Assembly (NCBI GenBank): GCA_963839095.1
Contig: CAWIUF010000001.1
Span: forward strand, 124,001 to 188,000
Length of the DNA stretch: 64,000 bases
DNA from: Palsa-504 sp963839095
Lineage (GTDB): Bacteria > Actinomycetota > Actinomycetes > Streptosporangiales > Streptosporangiaceae
Direction of reading: 5' to 3'
The translations under genes were made by a program, and so were the position numbers. Position 1 is the stretch's first letter; each line of letters begins with the position of its first letter. Below are positions 18,280-27,711 of the stretch, piece after piece. Under the pieces are notes generated by a model that was not told where the DNA came from, searched no databases, and saw only the letters and a list, made by a program, of their open reading frames with translations.

Positions 18280-18800
18280 GGTGGTCTCCTCGGTGTCCCG
18301 CCGTTCGCGCCGTTCCCGCCTAGCAGTGGCCGCAGCGCAGCCAGCCCGCGGGCGGCCTGGCTGCGCACGGTGACCGGCCGACAGCCGAGGATTTCCGCTA
18401 TCGCCGGGTCCGGCACGTCTTCGAGGTACCGCAGCACGAGCACCGCCCGCTGCCGCGGCGGCAGCTGGGCCAGGGCCCGCCGCAGCGCGTCCCACTCCTG
18501 GCTGCGGGCGAGCCAGGCGTCCTCGGCGGCGGCCTCGGGCACGTCAACGAGGATGACCCGGGCGCCCCAGCGCCGCCACCGGGTCAGGTGGGTGTTGACC
18601 ATGACCCGGCGCACGTACGCCACCGGATCGTCGGCCCGGACCTTCTGCCACCGCCGCAGCGACTTGGCCAGCGCTTCCTGGACCAGGTCCTCGGCCTCCT
18701 GCGGGCTGCCGGTCAGCACGTGCCCGAACCGCAGCAACGCGGGCAGCGCCCCGGCGGTGAACTCTTCGAAGCTCCTGCTGCCATTATCGGGCTCGGGCAC
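18270..18800 (-). CDS. SigE-family RNA polymerase sigma-70 factor (ECF)
   Basis: This 176-residue ECF sigma factor of the actinobacterial SigE family directs polymerase to stress or envelope promoters. Region 2 is FEEFTAGALPALLRFGHVLTGSPQEAEDLVQEALAK, and region 4 is ALAQLPPRQRAVLVLRYLEDVPDPAIAEILGCRPVTVRSQAARGLAALR, with the RWRRWGAR linker between them. Its last codons overlap the start of the PASTA membrane gene, the usual layout for a sigma and its regulator. The amidase gene converging on this pair suggests an envelope role. Confidence 0.9.
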   Translation of the reverse strand: MPEPDNGSRSFEEFTAGALPALLRFGHVLTGSPQEAEDLVQEALAKSLRRWQKVRADDPVAYVRRVMVNTHLTRWRRWGARVILVDVPEAAAEDAWLARSQEWDALRRALAQLPPRQRAVLVLRYLEDVPDPAIAEILGCRPVTVRSQAARGLAALRPLLGGNGANGGTPRRPPCG

Positions 18801-18863
18801 GGTTTTCCCTTCTCCTCACCACCTAGACTCGCCAGCCCCGTCAGATGTTGCCTGCCGGGAGGC

Positions 18864-19605
18864 TTATCCGAGGGAGGCGGCGAGTTCGCCGCGGTGGCGG
18901 GTGACCCAGCCGAAGGCCTCGCGGACCGTACGGGACGAGCCGCGGTCGCTCAGCCGGATCATCGCGGGGTCGCCGGAGGCTGCTCCGGCCTCGATGCCGC
19001 GCCAGCACCGGTCCTGCCACCACAAGATCGTCTCCAGCAGGCGGCTGCGGCCGGGCAGGCCGTAGGCGTCGCAGATCAGCCGCATCCGGCCGCTGGCCGC
19101 GGCCGGGTCGGCCACACCCGGGCCGAGGCCGAGGTACTGCCAGCAGACGTGGGCGATGTCGTGGATCCGCTCCCCCGGAGCCGCCAGGTCCCAGTCGATG
19201 AACGCCACCGGCATCAGTCCCGTGCCGCTGTCGCGGTAGACGGTGTTCTTCGGCGCCAGGTCGTTGTGGCAGATCACCTCCCGGCCAGCGGCCAGCGGCG
19301 TCCCGGCCGTCAGGTCGTGGAACTCCCTGACCAGCTCGGCCACCCGGCCCAGGCTCGCGTCCGAGGTGACCGACGGCGGCTGAGACGGCTTCCAGGCCAC
19401 ATGTCCTTCGAGGAAGCCGAGCACTTCCCGGCCGAGCTCATCGGTGCCCAGGAACCTCGGTGCCCCCCCAGCCGTGCTGCTCGAACCAGCCCAGCACGGC
19501 GTGAGCGAACTCCGAAGTTCCCGGAAGGCTCGCGCCGGACCGTGTCCCGACCCGCACGACCGCCGTCACGAACCCTCCGGGGAGCGGATCGTCCGCGCCT
19601 GTCAT
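18864..19605 (-). CDS. APH-family phosphotransferase (one frameshift)
   Basis: This ~246-residue protein belongs to the aminoglycoside/choline phosphotransferase superfamily. The catalytic Brenner motif is ICHNDLAPKNTVY and the metal-binding segment is VAFIDWDLAAPGERIHDIAH. The WQYLGLG and later helices match the small APH type. An extra G in a seven-G run near 19465 breaks the frame between EQHGWGG and APRFLGTDELGREVLGFLEG; with it removed the start is the ATG at 19605. A second APH gene lies directly upstream. The substrate is unknown, and antibiotic resistance should not be assumed. Confidence 0.82.
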
Positions 19606-19606
19606 G

Positions 19607-20810
19607 TCAGCCGCCCGGCGCGCTGCGGAGGGCGGCGCGGATGGCGGCGGCGGGATCACCGCGGTGGTAGATCTGTTCGCTCGGCTCGATGCCGTCGAGG
19701 AATTCCTGGTAGTGCACGGCGTAGGCGGAGGTGGGCGAGCGGTCCGGCGAGGCGCAGCGCGCGGGCCGGATCGCAGCCGGGGACGCTCGATGACCAGGCC
19801 GCGATCCAGGCCCGGGCGGCGGCGGGCCGCTGGCCGGGGCAGGTAGTCGCACGCCCGCAGCCCGTCGAGCACCGGGTTGCCGAAATCAGCGTCGGCCCAG
19901 TCCACGACGACCGGCGGGCCGCCGTCACTGCGCGATTTACCGGGGTGGAAGTCGCCGTGCACGAGGGTGTCGGGCAGGCCGGCACCTCATCCAGCAGCGG
20001 GAACCGGCCCAGCAGCCCGCGGGCGGCGGCTATCTCCGTGCCGCTCAGCTCGCCGGCGACCGGGCCGTCGAGCAGGGCGCGGATCTGCGCGGTGAGGACC
20101 GGCGCGCGCCGGTCGGTCAACCCGACGGATGCCGGGGGAGCTCGCTGGCCAGCGACGGCCTGGGCGGCGGTCAGGCGCTGGACGGCGCTGATGATGACCG
20201 GCGGTGAGGCGTCCCAGCAGTCCTCGCCGGGCAGGTGCTCGAGCAGGACCCGGCCCGGCCCGGCGCCGATGACCGGCGGGACCAGGGACGGGTCCACGCG
20301 GGCGACGGCGGCGATGACGCTGGCCTCGTCGGCCGCGAAGCGGGGCGTGGCCTTGAGCCAGACCGGGCCGGTCCCGGTGGGCAGCTGGAACAGGCCGGAC
20401 AGGTTCCAGGTCCGGCGCTGCACCGGCGGGCCCGGTCGTCGGCCGCCCGGCCGCCTCGAGCGTGCCCGCGGCCCAGCCGAGGAGCTCGCGAACGCCGTCC
20501 AGCCGGGCCCACGGCAACCGCAGCTCCTCCGGCCGGGTCAGCTCCTCCGGTCGGCCGGGCGGGAGGCCAGCAGGCCCGGGGCCGGGCGGCTCAGCGCGGC
20601 CACGTGGTAGGTCACGTGGCCGTCGCGGCTCCCGTCCCCGCCGTCGGCCCGCAGCAGGCGCAGCACGATCACGGGGACGCCGAGCACCTCGCGCAGGTGC
20701 CCCGACGACCGGCTCCGCCTCGGACCACCACGGATGCTCACGCCGACCGGGCCGATCGTCCCGAGATAGTCCTCGCCCCAGGTGACCACGGCGCTGACGG
20801 TTCTCCCCAC
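19607..20810 (-). CDS. APH-family phosphotransferase with an extra N-terminal domain (several shifts)
   Basis: Assembled across shifts this is a ~400-residue protein. The first ~75 residues (VVTWGEDYLGTIGPVGVSIRGG, then GHLREVLGVPVIVLRLLRADGGDGSRDGHVTYH) form a compact domain I cannot name. A linker follows (LRLPWARLDGVRELLGWAAGTL), then the APH lobe: WNLSGLFQLPTGTGPVWLKATPRF (ATP Lys), LLEHLPGEDCW, the catalytic VHGDFHPGK and the metal-binding VVVDWADADFGNPVLD. Shifts fall near 19740, 19850, 19980, 20425 and 20560. The likely GTG start is at 20810, divergent from the P-loop gene. It nearly abuts the other APH gene. Confidence 0.68.
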
Positions 20811-20877
20811 CGGGCCAGTGTGAACGAGCCCGGCCGGATGCGGGCGACCGAATATCCGACCGGCGTAGCCTGGGCCG

Positions 20878-21582
20878 GTGAGCGCAGCGCGGCTGATCCT
20901 GATCGAGGGAATGATCGGTGCGGGCAAGACGACGACCGCCGGGCGGGTCGAGGACTGGCTGTCCGGCCGGGGCGAGGACGCGCGGGCGTTCCGCGAGTTC
21001 GACGAGGACCAGCCCATCCGGACCAGGGCCGTGGACCAGTTGCGGGCCGCCGCCGCGCCGGCGGCCGGGTCGCCGGATCACGCCGGGGACGTCGAGCCGC
21101 GCGAGTCGGAGGTGTACGCGGCCAGCCAGTGGCGGCGGCTGGCCGAACGGTGCCTGAGCGGCCGGCAGACGCTCATCGTGGAGAGCATCTTCCTGCAGAA
21201 CTCCGTCATGCCGGCCTTCATCGACGACGCTCCCGCGGACGTCGTGACCGGGATCTTCGACACGATCCTGGACCAGGTGGCGCCGGCCGAGCCGTTCCTG
21301 CTCTACCTGCGGCCGGCCGACCTCGCCGCGGCGGTGGCGCGGGTCCACGGCGCCCGGGGGCCGGAGGCGAAGGAGCGGAACGTCACCTTCGTGGAGAACA
21401 GCCGCTGGGCGCGCCGCCGCGGCCTGCGCGGACCCGGCGCCGTGGTCGCGCTGTACGAGGCCTGGGAAGCGTTCGCGGACACGCTGTACGAGGGGTACCC
21501 CTTTGCCAAGCTCATGGTGACCGATCCGCAGCAGGACTGGCCGGCGGCCCTGGACCGGATCGGCGCGGCCATCCGGCCGTAA
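20878..21582 (+). CDS. P-loop nucleoside/nucleotide kinase-like protein
   Basis: This ~234-residue protein has a clean Walker A, LILIEGMIGAGKTTTAGRV, at residues 6-24, and an acidic segment (REFDEDQPI) followed by VYAASQWRRLAERCLSGRQTLIVES. That is the layout of small P-loop kinases in which the second acidic strand (IVES) plays the Walker B role. ERNVTFVENSRWARRRG could be the lid. The GTG at 20878 begins the gene. The target is unknown. It converges on the second DUF574 gene with a shared hairpin over both stop codons. Confidence 0.75.
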   Translation: MSAARLILIEGMIGAGKTTTAGRVEDWLSGRGEDARAFREFDEDQPIRTRAVDQLRAAAAPAAGSPDHAGDVEPRESEVYAASQWRRLAERCLSGRQTLIVESIFLQNSVMPAFIDDAPADVVTGIFDTILDQVAPAEPFLLYLRPADLAAAVARVHGARGPEAKERNVTFVENSRWARRRGLRGPGAVVALYEAWEAFADTLYEGYPFAKLMVTDPQQDWPAALDRIGAAIRP

Positions 21583-21599
21583 CCAGCGCGGGTTACGGC
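21576..21599. terminator. bidirectional hairpin over two convergent stop codons
   Basis: GCCGTAACC pairs perfectly with GGTTACGGC across the loop AGCGCG. The stem overlaps both the plus-strand stop of the P-loop kinase and the reverse-strand end of the methyltransferase. It has no T-run, typical of actinomycete terminators. Confidence 0.65.
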
Positions 21600-22402
21600 T
21601 TGCGGGCCAGGACCCTCCAGCCGACCGGGCTGTGGCTCGCGGCGCCGCCGAGTTCGTGCGGCTGCGCGTACTTAGCCAGGACCTCCGGTTCGATGAGCTC
21701 GAAGCCGTCGAGCAGGGCCGTGATCTCCGCCGGAGTCCGGGGGTACAGGGGCTCGGTCGCCCGGCCGTAGATCTCGTAGATCCGGTCGGCGATCTCCTTG
21801 GCCACTTCCTGATCCTGAACCCGGCCCGGGACGACGTGGCTGACCACCAGGTAGCTGCCCGGCGCGATCGCGTCCCTGATCGTGGCGATGATCTGGGCGG
21901 GGTCGTCCGCGGCGGAGACGAAGTGCAGGATCGCGAGCAGGAACACCGCGACCGGACGGCCGAAGTCCAGCTGGCCCCTGATCACCGGATCGGCCAGCAG
22001 CGCGGCGGTTTCACGCAGGTCCCCTCGGACGGCGACGCTGCGGTCGGGCTCAGTGAGCAGGGCATTCGCATGGGAGACGACGACCGGGTCGTAGTCGACG
22101 TAGGCCACGCGGGCCTCGGCGCTGACCTCCCGGGCCACCTCGTGGACCGCGCCCTGGGTCGGCAGGCCGACGCCGATGTCCAGGAACTGGCTGATCCCCG
22201 CGTCCGTGGCCAGGTAGCGGACGGCCAGCCGCAGGAACTGGCGGTTGGTCATGGCCTCGGTCCTGGCCACCGGGACGAGCCGGATGATCTCCTCGGCGGC
22301 TACCCGGTCGGCCTCGAAGTTATCCTTGCCGCCGAGGTAGTAGTCGTACATCCGCGCGACGTTGGGGACGGACGTGTCCACCCCTTCGGGCCGCCGTGGC
22401 AT
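21593..22402 (-). CDS. DUF574 family SAM-dependent methyltransferase (intact)
   Basis: This is the intact paralogue of the gene at 15.9 kb: NVARMYDYYLGGKDNFEADR at the front, ISQFLDIGVGLPTQGAVHEVA (SAM motif I), RVAYVDYDPVV (motif II) and the C-terminal TPAEITALLDGFELIEPEVL...ARKP. It has 269 residues. The number of such paralogues in actinomycete genomes is often high; no substrate has been fixed. It runs alone, convergent with the P-loop kinase. Confidence 0.93.
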   Translation of the reverse strand: MPRRPEGVDTSVPNVARMYDYYLGGKDNFEADRVAAEEIIRLVPVARTEAMTNRQFLRLAVRYLATDAGISQFLDIGVGLPTQGAVHEVAREVSAEARVAYVDYDPVVVSHANALLTEPDRSVAVRGDLRETAALLADPVIRGQLDFGRPVAVFLLAILHFVSAADDPAQIIATIRDAIAPGSYLVVSHVVPGRVQDQEVAKEIADRIYEIYGRATEPLYPRTPAEITALLDGFELIEPEVLAKYAQPHELGGAASHSPVGWRVLARKP

Positions 22403-22487
22403 CTTCGCTGGTCTCAGGCTTTCTGGCCGTGGTTCCGGGCCACGGTCTCATGATCGGCGGAAGTCAGGAAATTTCTGAGCCCCTAGT

Positions 22488-23140
22488 CTACGGCCCGCGG
22501 AAGGTGAAGAGCCGGCCGTCGGGCGGCCGCGGCGGCCGGGGCGCGGCCGCGGCGGCTGACGCCGACGCCGATCAGGTGGTCCGCGTCCGCCGCGGCGGGC
22601 TTCAGGGCGTCGAAGGCGACCTCGGTCGAAGCCGTTCTCGCTGAACCAGGCCCGTACCTGCGGGGTCAGGTCGGGCGGACGCCGGTCCCGGGTCCAGATC
22701 ACGGTGGCGCCCGGGCGGCACAGGGCGGACGCCGCCGCGATGGTGCGCTCGATGTCCGCGTCGCTCACGTTGCCGAAGATGCCGCACAGCAGCAGGACGT
22801 CAGCGGGCAGCGCGTCGGCGAAGCTGGCCACCAGGCTCGCGTCGGCCATCCGCACCTCGACCTGGGCCAGGCCCCGGGCCGCGGCGGCCTCCCGGGCCGG
22901 CCTGGCGATGCGCTCGTCGGCTTCGACCAGCACGGCGCGGACATCGTTGCGGCGGGGATGGCCCGGCAGCACCCCGATGACGTCCCGGCCCTGCCCGGCG
23001 CACAGGCTGACCAGGCTTACCGGCCCGGCGGGGGCACGGTCGAGCGCGTCGGCCAGGTGCGCCTGGACGCATCGCAGCCGGGCGCTCAGCGGCGACGAGG
23101 GATCGTCGTAAGCCGAGTGCCAGGCCGCCCAGTCCATCAC
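22488..23140 (-). CDS. class I SAM-dependent methyltransferase (frameshifts near the end)
   Basis: This ~215-residue methyltransferase has motif I as VSLVSLCAGQGRDVIGVL and an acidic motif II in RAVLVEADERIARPARE. VEVRMADAS and DVLLLCGIFGNVSDADIERTI are family-typical, as is IWTRDRRPPDLTPQVRAWF. Near 22625 the frame changes, and again near 22530. Corrected, it reads LKPAAADADHLIGVGV and ends RLFTFRGP, the normal close of this group, with the stop at 22488-22490. The substrate is unknown. Confidence 0.78.
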
Positions 23141-23170
23141 CCGGACATTGTCGCTGATCCGGCCGGCCGG

Positions 23171-23635
23171 CTACTCCCCCGCCGGGTCGTCCAGGAGCCT
23201 GCGGAAGTAGACGGCAGACTCCTCGTATCCCAGCGCGCGGTAGAAGGGAGCCGCCCGCCTGGTCGCCAGCGCGACCAGGGCGCAGTCCCGGGCGGCCGCC
23301 CACTGCTCGAACGCGCTCATCAGGATCCGGCCGGCGCCACTACCGCGGTCCTGGTCGCGGACGTAGACCTCCTCGACCCAGGCCACCGGCCCGTTGGCGT
23401 AGAAGGTGAGGTGCTCGAAGCCCAGCAGGTAGCCCAGCCGCTCCGGGCCGTCCACGGCCAGCAGCAGGCAGGCGCCGTCGTCGGCGAGCAGGGCCGGGTA
23501 GCTGAGCAGGAACCGGGACCGGGAGAACGCGAACGACTGCGCCAGCCCGGCGGCGAGATCCGCGACCGCCTCGGCGTCACCGGCGCCAGCGAGCCTGACC
23601 TGGCACCGCGCCCGGTTCCGGTTATCCGGGCTCAT
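23171..23635 (-). CDS. GNAT family N-acetyltransferase
   Basis: This 154-residue acetyltransferase transfers acetyl from acetyl-CoA to an amine. The CoA-binding motif A is VEEVYVRDQDRGSGAGRILMSAFEQWAAARDC, with the Q/R-x-x-G-x-G core as RGSGAG. The C-terminal APFYRALGYEES is the usual beta6-7 strand. The start is the ATG at 23635. It lies 30 bp from the methyltransferase start downstream, in the same direction, so the two may be co-transcribed. Confidence 0.88.
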   Translation of the reverse strand: MSPDNRNRARCQVRLAGAGDAEAVADLAAGLAQSFAFSRSRFLLSYPALLADDGACLLLAVDGPERLGYLLGFEHLTFYANGPVAWVEEVYVRDQDRGSGAGRILMSAFEQWAAARDCALVALATRRAAPFYRALGYEESAVYFRRLLDDPAGE

Positions 23636-23647
23636 CGCCGGGCCCCG

Positions 23648-24618
23648 TCACCGGAGCCGGTCGCGGGCCCGGAACGGCTCGATGAGCTGGGCGGCGATGA
23701 GCACCGGGACCGGCCCGCGGTCGGTGTCCTGCTCGACCGGTACCGGCCGGCCGTCCAGGCCGGTGCGGCCCGCGCCGTCACGGCGGGAGGGGAACCTCGC
23801 GCGGCCGGCGAGGACGTCCCAGATCGTCAGCACGACGCCGAGGTTGGCGTTCTGGATGTCCGGCGCGTGGTGCAGCCGGTGGTAGGCGGGGCTCACCAGC
23901 ACCCGGCCGAGCGGCCCGAAGGTCCAGCGCAGGTTGGCGTGCTGCAGGGTGCCGATGCAGACGTAGATCGTGATGAGCACCGGGGCGATCGGGCGGCCCG
24001 GCATCAGGATCGCGACCGGGATGGTGGCCAGGACGAACCCGGAAGTGTGCATGAGGGGGTGCGCCCGGAACGAGGTCAGGACGCTCAGCTCCTCCTGGCT
24101 GTGGTGCAGGGCGTGGAAACGCCACAGGGAGTCGAGCCGGTGGTCGGCATAGTGGGCCAGCCAGTTGGCGCCGTCCATGCCCGCGATCGTGAGCGGGACG
24201 AGCAGAGCGCCGGGCCAGCGCTCAGCCGGGCGCAGCGCGATCCAGCTCGCATGATCACTGATCAGCGCGGCCGCGCCGACGCTGAGCAGCGTCATGAACG
24301 GGATCACCGCGAGGGCGTGCAGGACCAGGTAGCACGCGTCCTGGACGTGACCGCGGGCCAGCACCGGGCGGGGCTCGGCCGGCCAGATCTGCTCGCAGAT
24401 CCCGGTCACCACGACCAGCGCCACCAGCAGCGGCGCGGCGAGCTCGGCCCGGCCGGCGCCGAGCACCGTGCCGAGGCGTCCCTGGCCGAGCAGCGTCGCG
24501 ACGGCGGCCCACAGGATGAGAGCGGTCAGCCCGGCCAGGACAGCGAGGCAGGTGACAGCCGCCGCCACCACGCGGGCCGTGCCGCGGTCTGGACCTGGAT
24601 CGGCTGTGCGGTTGCCAT
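23648..24618 (-). CDS. sterol desaturase/fatty acid hydroxylase family membrane protein
   Basis: This integral membrane di-iron enzyme family hydroxylates or desaturates lipids. The three His boxes are present: HYADH (HxxxH form), RFHALHHSQ (HxxHH) and YHRLHHAPD (HxxHH), with a further His in HPLMH. Four to five hydrophobic segments cover residues 1-110 and 150-200. The frame with the family motifs opens at a GTG at 24571, but the ATG at 24618 (MATAQPIQVQTAA) has a good GGAAGGGGGAG site and would join after a one-base shift near 24572. I give the longer extent. The lipid substrate is unknown. Confidence 0.8.
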
Positions 24619-24656
24619 GACTCCCCCTTCCTGACGGGAACTACGGGCCAGCGCGG

Positions 24657-25410
24657 TTACAGGTTCACCAGGGCATCGGTGAGGGAGGGGGCGATGCGCG
24701 CGGCGTTGTCATGGCCGGGGTACCAGGTGCACGCGATCCCCACCGCGGCGACCCGTCCGGTGGCCAGGAGCCTGCCCAGCGCTCCGGTGATGTCGGCGAG
24801 CCCGGCACCGCCGGGTGCCGGGTACTTCAGGCCGGGCAGGATGGTCCGGGTCGATCACATCGAGGTCCAGGTGCACGTACAGCGGGCCGTCCGGCAACCT
24901 GGCGGAGGCGACGGCCGCCACCTCGATCTGACCGATGGCCGCGCTGGCCAGGTAAGTGGCCTCAGGAGGATCCAGGTCGCGGGCGCCGACTAGCACGATC
25001 CGGTGCTCCGGGACCGGCCGCAGCTCCAGGCCGGCCGGCGATCAGCTCGGGCCGGTAGCCCGCCAGGATCCGCAGCGGCAGGCCGCCGAGGTAGCCGGAG
25101 GCCGTCGTCTCCAGGGTCTGCAGGTCTCCGTGCGCGTCGAACCAGACGATCCCCGGATCCAGGCCGGCGTGCTGCAGCCCGGCCACGATACCCAGCGACG
25201 TGGTGCAATCCCCCGAGAGCACCACCGGCCGGCTCCCTTGGCCGGCGGCGCGGGCCACGGCGTCCGCGACCCGGCGGTACAACACGGTGAGCCGCGTCCA
25301 CGGGTCGCCCGCAGGCAGCTCGGCGGTGATGGTCTGCGGTGGAGCTCCAACGGCAGGTCCAGGCCGGGCAGGTACTCGTCTAGGTGGTAGGGAACGCGCA
25401 GGACGGTCAC
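24657..25410 (-). CDS. arginase/agmatinase (ureohydrolase) family protein (three shifts)
   Basis: Joined across shifts near 24842, 25040 and 25325, this is a ~250-residue ureohydrolase-fold protein. The metal motifs are WFDAHGDLQT (the DAHxD set) and VHLDLDVIDP (DxDxxDP). The first motif reads VLSGDCTTSLG, with Cys where classical arginases have the GGDHS His, so one Mn ligand is changed; this occurs in a subset of actinobacterial homologues. The GTG at 25410 lies next to the end of a GNAT gene. The C-terminus ends IACTWYPGHDNAARIAPSLTDAL. The substrate cannot be assigned. Confidence 0.78.
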
Positions 25411-25411
25411 G

Positions 25412-25963
25412 CTAGCCCGCGCGGTCCGCGACGGGGCCGGTCCAGTCGGCGGCGAGGAGGCCCAGGATGACCTCGTCAACGAATTCGCCGGTGACCCACG
25501 CGGCCTGGCGGAGGGTGCCTTCCCGCGTGAACCCGGCTCGTTCGGCCGCCTTGAGCATCGCCGTGTTGCTGGCCAGGGTCTCGATCTGCAGGCGGTGCAG
25601 CCCGCGGACGGTGAAGCCGTACTCGCACAGCGCCCGGACCACGTCGGTGCCCAGGCCGCGGCCGCGGAAGGCGGGCCGCAGGCCCATACCGAGATGGGCC
25701 GACCGGTTGTGCAGGTCGATGCCCCACACGATGGCATCACCGGCCAGCTCGTCGCCGGGCAGTTCCACGACGGAAAAGATGGCCGCGTCGTCGCTGGGCT
25801 CACTGACAGCATACGGCGACGCCGCGGTGCCGGGCGAGATCGGGCGCCACGGCCGGGAGTCGGCCGACGAGCGCATAGCGACGTCCTCGTGCAGCTCGGT
25901 ATGCAGGATCGGGACGTCGGCCTCGACCCGGGCCCGCAGCCTGATCTTCCCGGCGCGCAACAT
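25412..25963 (-). CDS. GNAT family N-acetyltransferase (RimJ-like)
   Basis: This 183-residue acetyltransferase belongs to the RimJ/RimL-like group. It has an N-terminal IRLRARVEADVPILHTELHED strand-helix, the CoA loop LGMGLRPAFRGRGLGTDVVRALCEYGF (core RGRGLG), and NTAMLKAAERAGFTREGTLRQAAWV near the end. It is intact, and its stop nearly touches the arginase-like start, so the two probably form an operon. Confidence 0.9.
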   Translation of the reverse strand: MLRAGKIRLRARVEADVPILHTELHEDVAMRSSADSRPWRPISPGTAASPYAVSEPSDDAAIFSVVELPGDELAGDAIVWGIDLHNRSAHLGMGLRPAFRGRGLGTDVVRALCEYGFTVRGLHRLQIETLASNTAMLKAAERAGFTREGTLRQAAWVTGEFVDEVILGLLAADWTGPVADRAG

Positions 25964-26004
25964 AGGACGTTCCTACCATCAATCCGAACGAGAGGCCTAC
26001 CCGT

Positions 26005-26402
26005 TTAGCCGCGCATGTCGACGGCGTTGATGCGGACGGGGCGGATCGACGACCTTGACCCGGGTCTGGCCGGGCTGGTCGTGCTCGCGGAGGTCCGCAG
26101 CCGTACTTCGCGCCGACCTTGTCGGCGAAGGAGTAGTCGTCGTCCGGGGTGACCTCCGCGTCGCCGCGGATCTCCAGGTAGCGGTAAGGCACCGCGAGGT
26201 CCAGCAGGAGCAGGCTCACGGCCGGGTTCGCCTGCAGGTTCTTGGTCTTCTGGCGGGACGAGTTGAGCGACAGGGCCACGTCGTCGCCCTCGGCGAGGAA
26301 CCACACCTCGGATACCTGCGGGCGGCCGTCCGGGCCGATCGTGGCCAGGGTCGCGAAGTCGCCGTCGAGCAGGTCGCGGTGAGACGCGGGAATCTCGGGC
26401 AT
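26005..26402 (-). CDS. PPOX-class F420-dependent oxidoreductase (split-barrel, one shift)
   Basis: This ~130-residue split-barrel flavin/deazaflavin enzyme starts IPASHRDLLDGDFATLATIGPDGRPQVSEVWF, the typical F420-dependent PPOX pattern, followed by ALSLNSSRQKTKNLQANPAVSLLL and YRYLEIRGDAEV. A shift near 26095 separates this from the closing VKVVDRPVRINAVDMRG. The partner reductant is inferred to be F420, from the family only. The gene runs alone. Confidence 0.82.
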
Positions 26403-26450
26403 GGTTGTCCTCTCCGTGGGGCCGTCGGCAGCCTACCGCTAGGCCGCTCG

Positions 26451-27685
26451 TCAGGCCGGCCGGGCGGTCAGGGTGAAGCCCGCCGACCTGAGCCGGCTGA
26501 TGAGCGCGGCGCCCATCGCCGCGGCGGGCGTCAGGACGCCGGCCGGGCCGGGCAGCTGGTCCCGGTCGAGCGCGAGGCACAGCGCGCTCTGGCTGAGCAT
26601 CACCGAGGTGGCGGCGTAGCCCGGGTCGCCCTGCGCCTCGACCGCGGCCACGTAGCGCGTCCCGGCTTCGGTGCGGGTGTGGACCTGGATGCGGAAGTAG
26701 CCGTCCCGGCGGGTCTTGTCGCTGGGGCCCTGGCCGGGCGACGGCAGCAGGCGGCCGAGCAGGGCCCGCGACGGCCCGAACGCCAGCCCGGCCTCGACGG
26801 ACTTGAACGCCGCGCTGACCGCGGTCGCCCCGCAGCGGCGCGGCCGGGCCGGAGCCGAACCCGGTGACCTCCCGGTAGCGGAACCGGCGGCCGTAGGCCC
26901 AGCCCTGCAGGGCATTGCTGCGGCGCACCACCCGGGTGTTGATGCCGGCCATGGCGAACGGGCCCAGCCACATCCGCAGCGCGGGGTCGTAGCTGAGGCG
27001 CCCCAGGTCACGTTCGTCGCCCAGGTCGGGCTCGGCGGCGCGGTCGGGGCTGAGGGCGTAGGGGTCGTCCACCACCTGGCGGAGCCGGGGCGTGGCCCGC
27101 ACCTCGTCCAGCTGCTCCATCATCGAGGCCAGCGTCCCGCCGCTGACGCCGCCCTTGAGCGCCGTCACCACCAGCGTGGTGTCCCCGAGGGCACCGGCGC
27201 CGTCCGCGCTCGCGGCCTGGTGCAGCAGGAGCGCGCCCAGGTCGGACGGGATGGAATCGAAACCGCAGCTGTGCACGATGCGCGCACCGGTCTGCGGCGG
27301 CCGCTTCATGACAGCGGTCGATGCTGTCCCGGATGAAAAGCACCTCGCCCGTTAGGTCCGTATAGTCCGTGCCGGCGGTGGCGCACGCTTCGACCAGCGC
27401 CAGCCCCTGACGGCGGTAGGGCCCGACCGTGCTCACCACCACCCGGGCCGCCCGGGCCAGCGCGGCCAGCGAGGCGGGATCGGCCGAATCGGCCACCACC
27501 AGCGGCCAGGCCGCGGCGGCCTCCCCCAGCTGAGCCCGGACGCTGGCCAGCCGGTCGGCCGACCGCCCGGCCAGCCCGACGCGGACCCCGGCGGGGGCGT
27601 GGGCGGCCAGGTAGCCGGCTACCAGCCGCCCGGTGAAACCGGTGGCGCCGAAGACAGCCACGTCCAGCTCGCGGTCCTGATCCAC
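26451..27685 (-). CDS. saccharopine dehydrogenase-like family protein (two shifts)
   Basis: This ~410-residue protein resembles the mycobacterial trans-acting enoyl reductase/saccharopine dehydrogenase-like group. The N-terminus has a Rossmann loop, VAVFGATGFTGRLVAGYLAAH, then VVSTVGPYRRQGLALVEACATAGTDYTDLTGE and IVHSCGFDSIPSDLG, which is highly typical. The end reads GYAATSVMLSQSALCLALDRDQLPGPAGVLTPAAAMG. Shifts near 27308 and 26840 are needed. The GTG at 27685 starts it, just after a mycothiol-type gene in the same direction. The lipid or polyketide role is inference. Confidence 0.82.
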
Positions 27686-27711
27686 CGGTTCATCGTAAAC
27701 AGCGGGACAGG

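Noticed and set aside
22958..24634. Very long open frames such as 22958-24634 (+), 43300-45234 (+) and 38445-40124 (-)
   Set aside because: They are antisense or out of frame to well-supported genes, are Arg/Gly/Pro-rich with no family motifs, and arise from high third-position GC.
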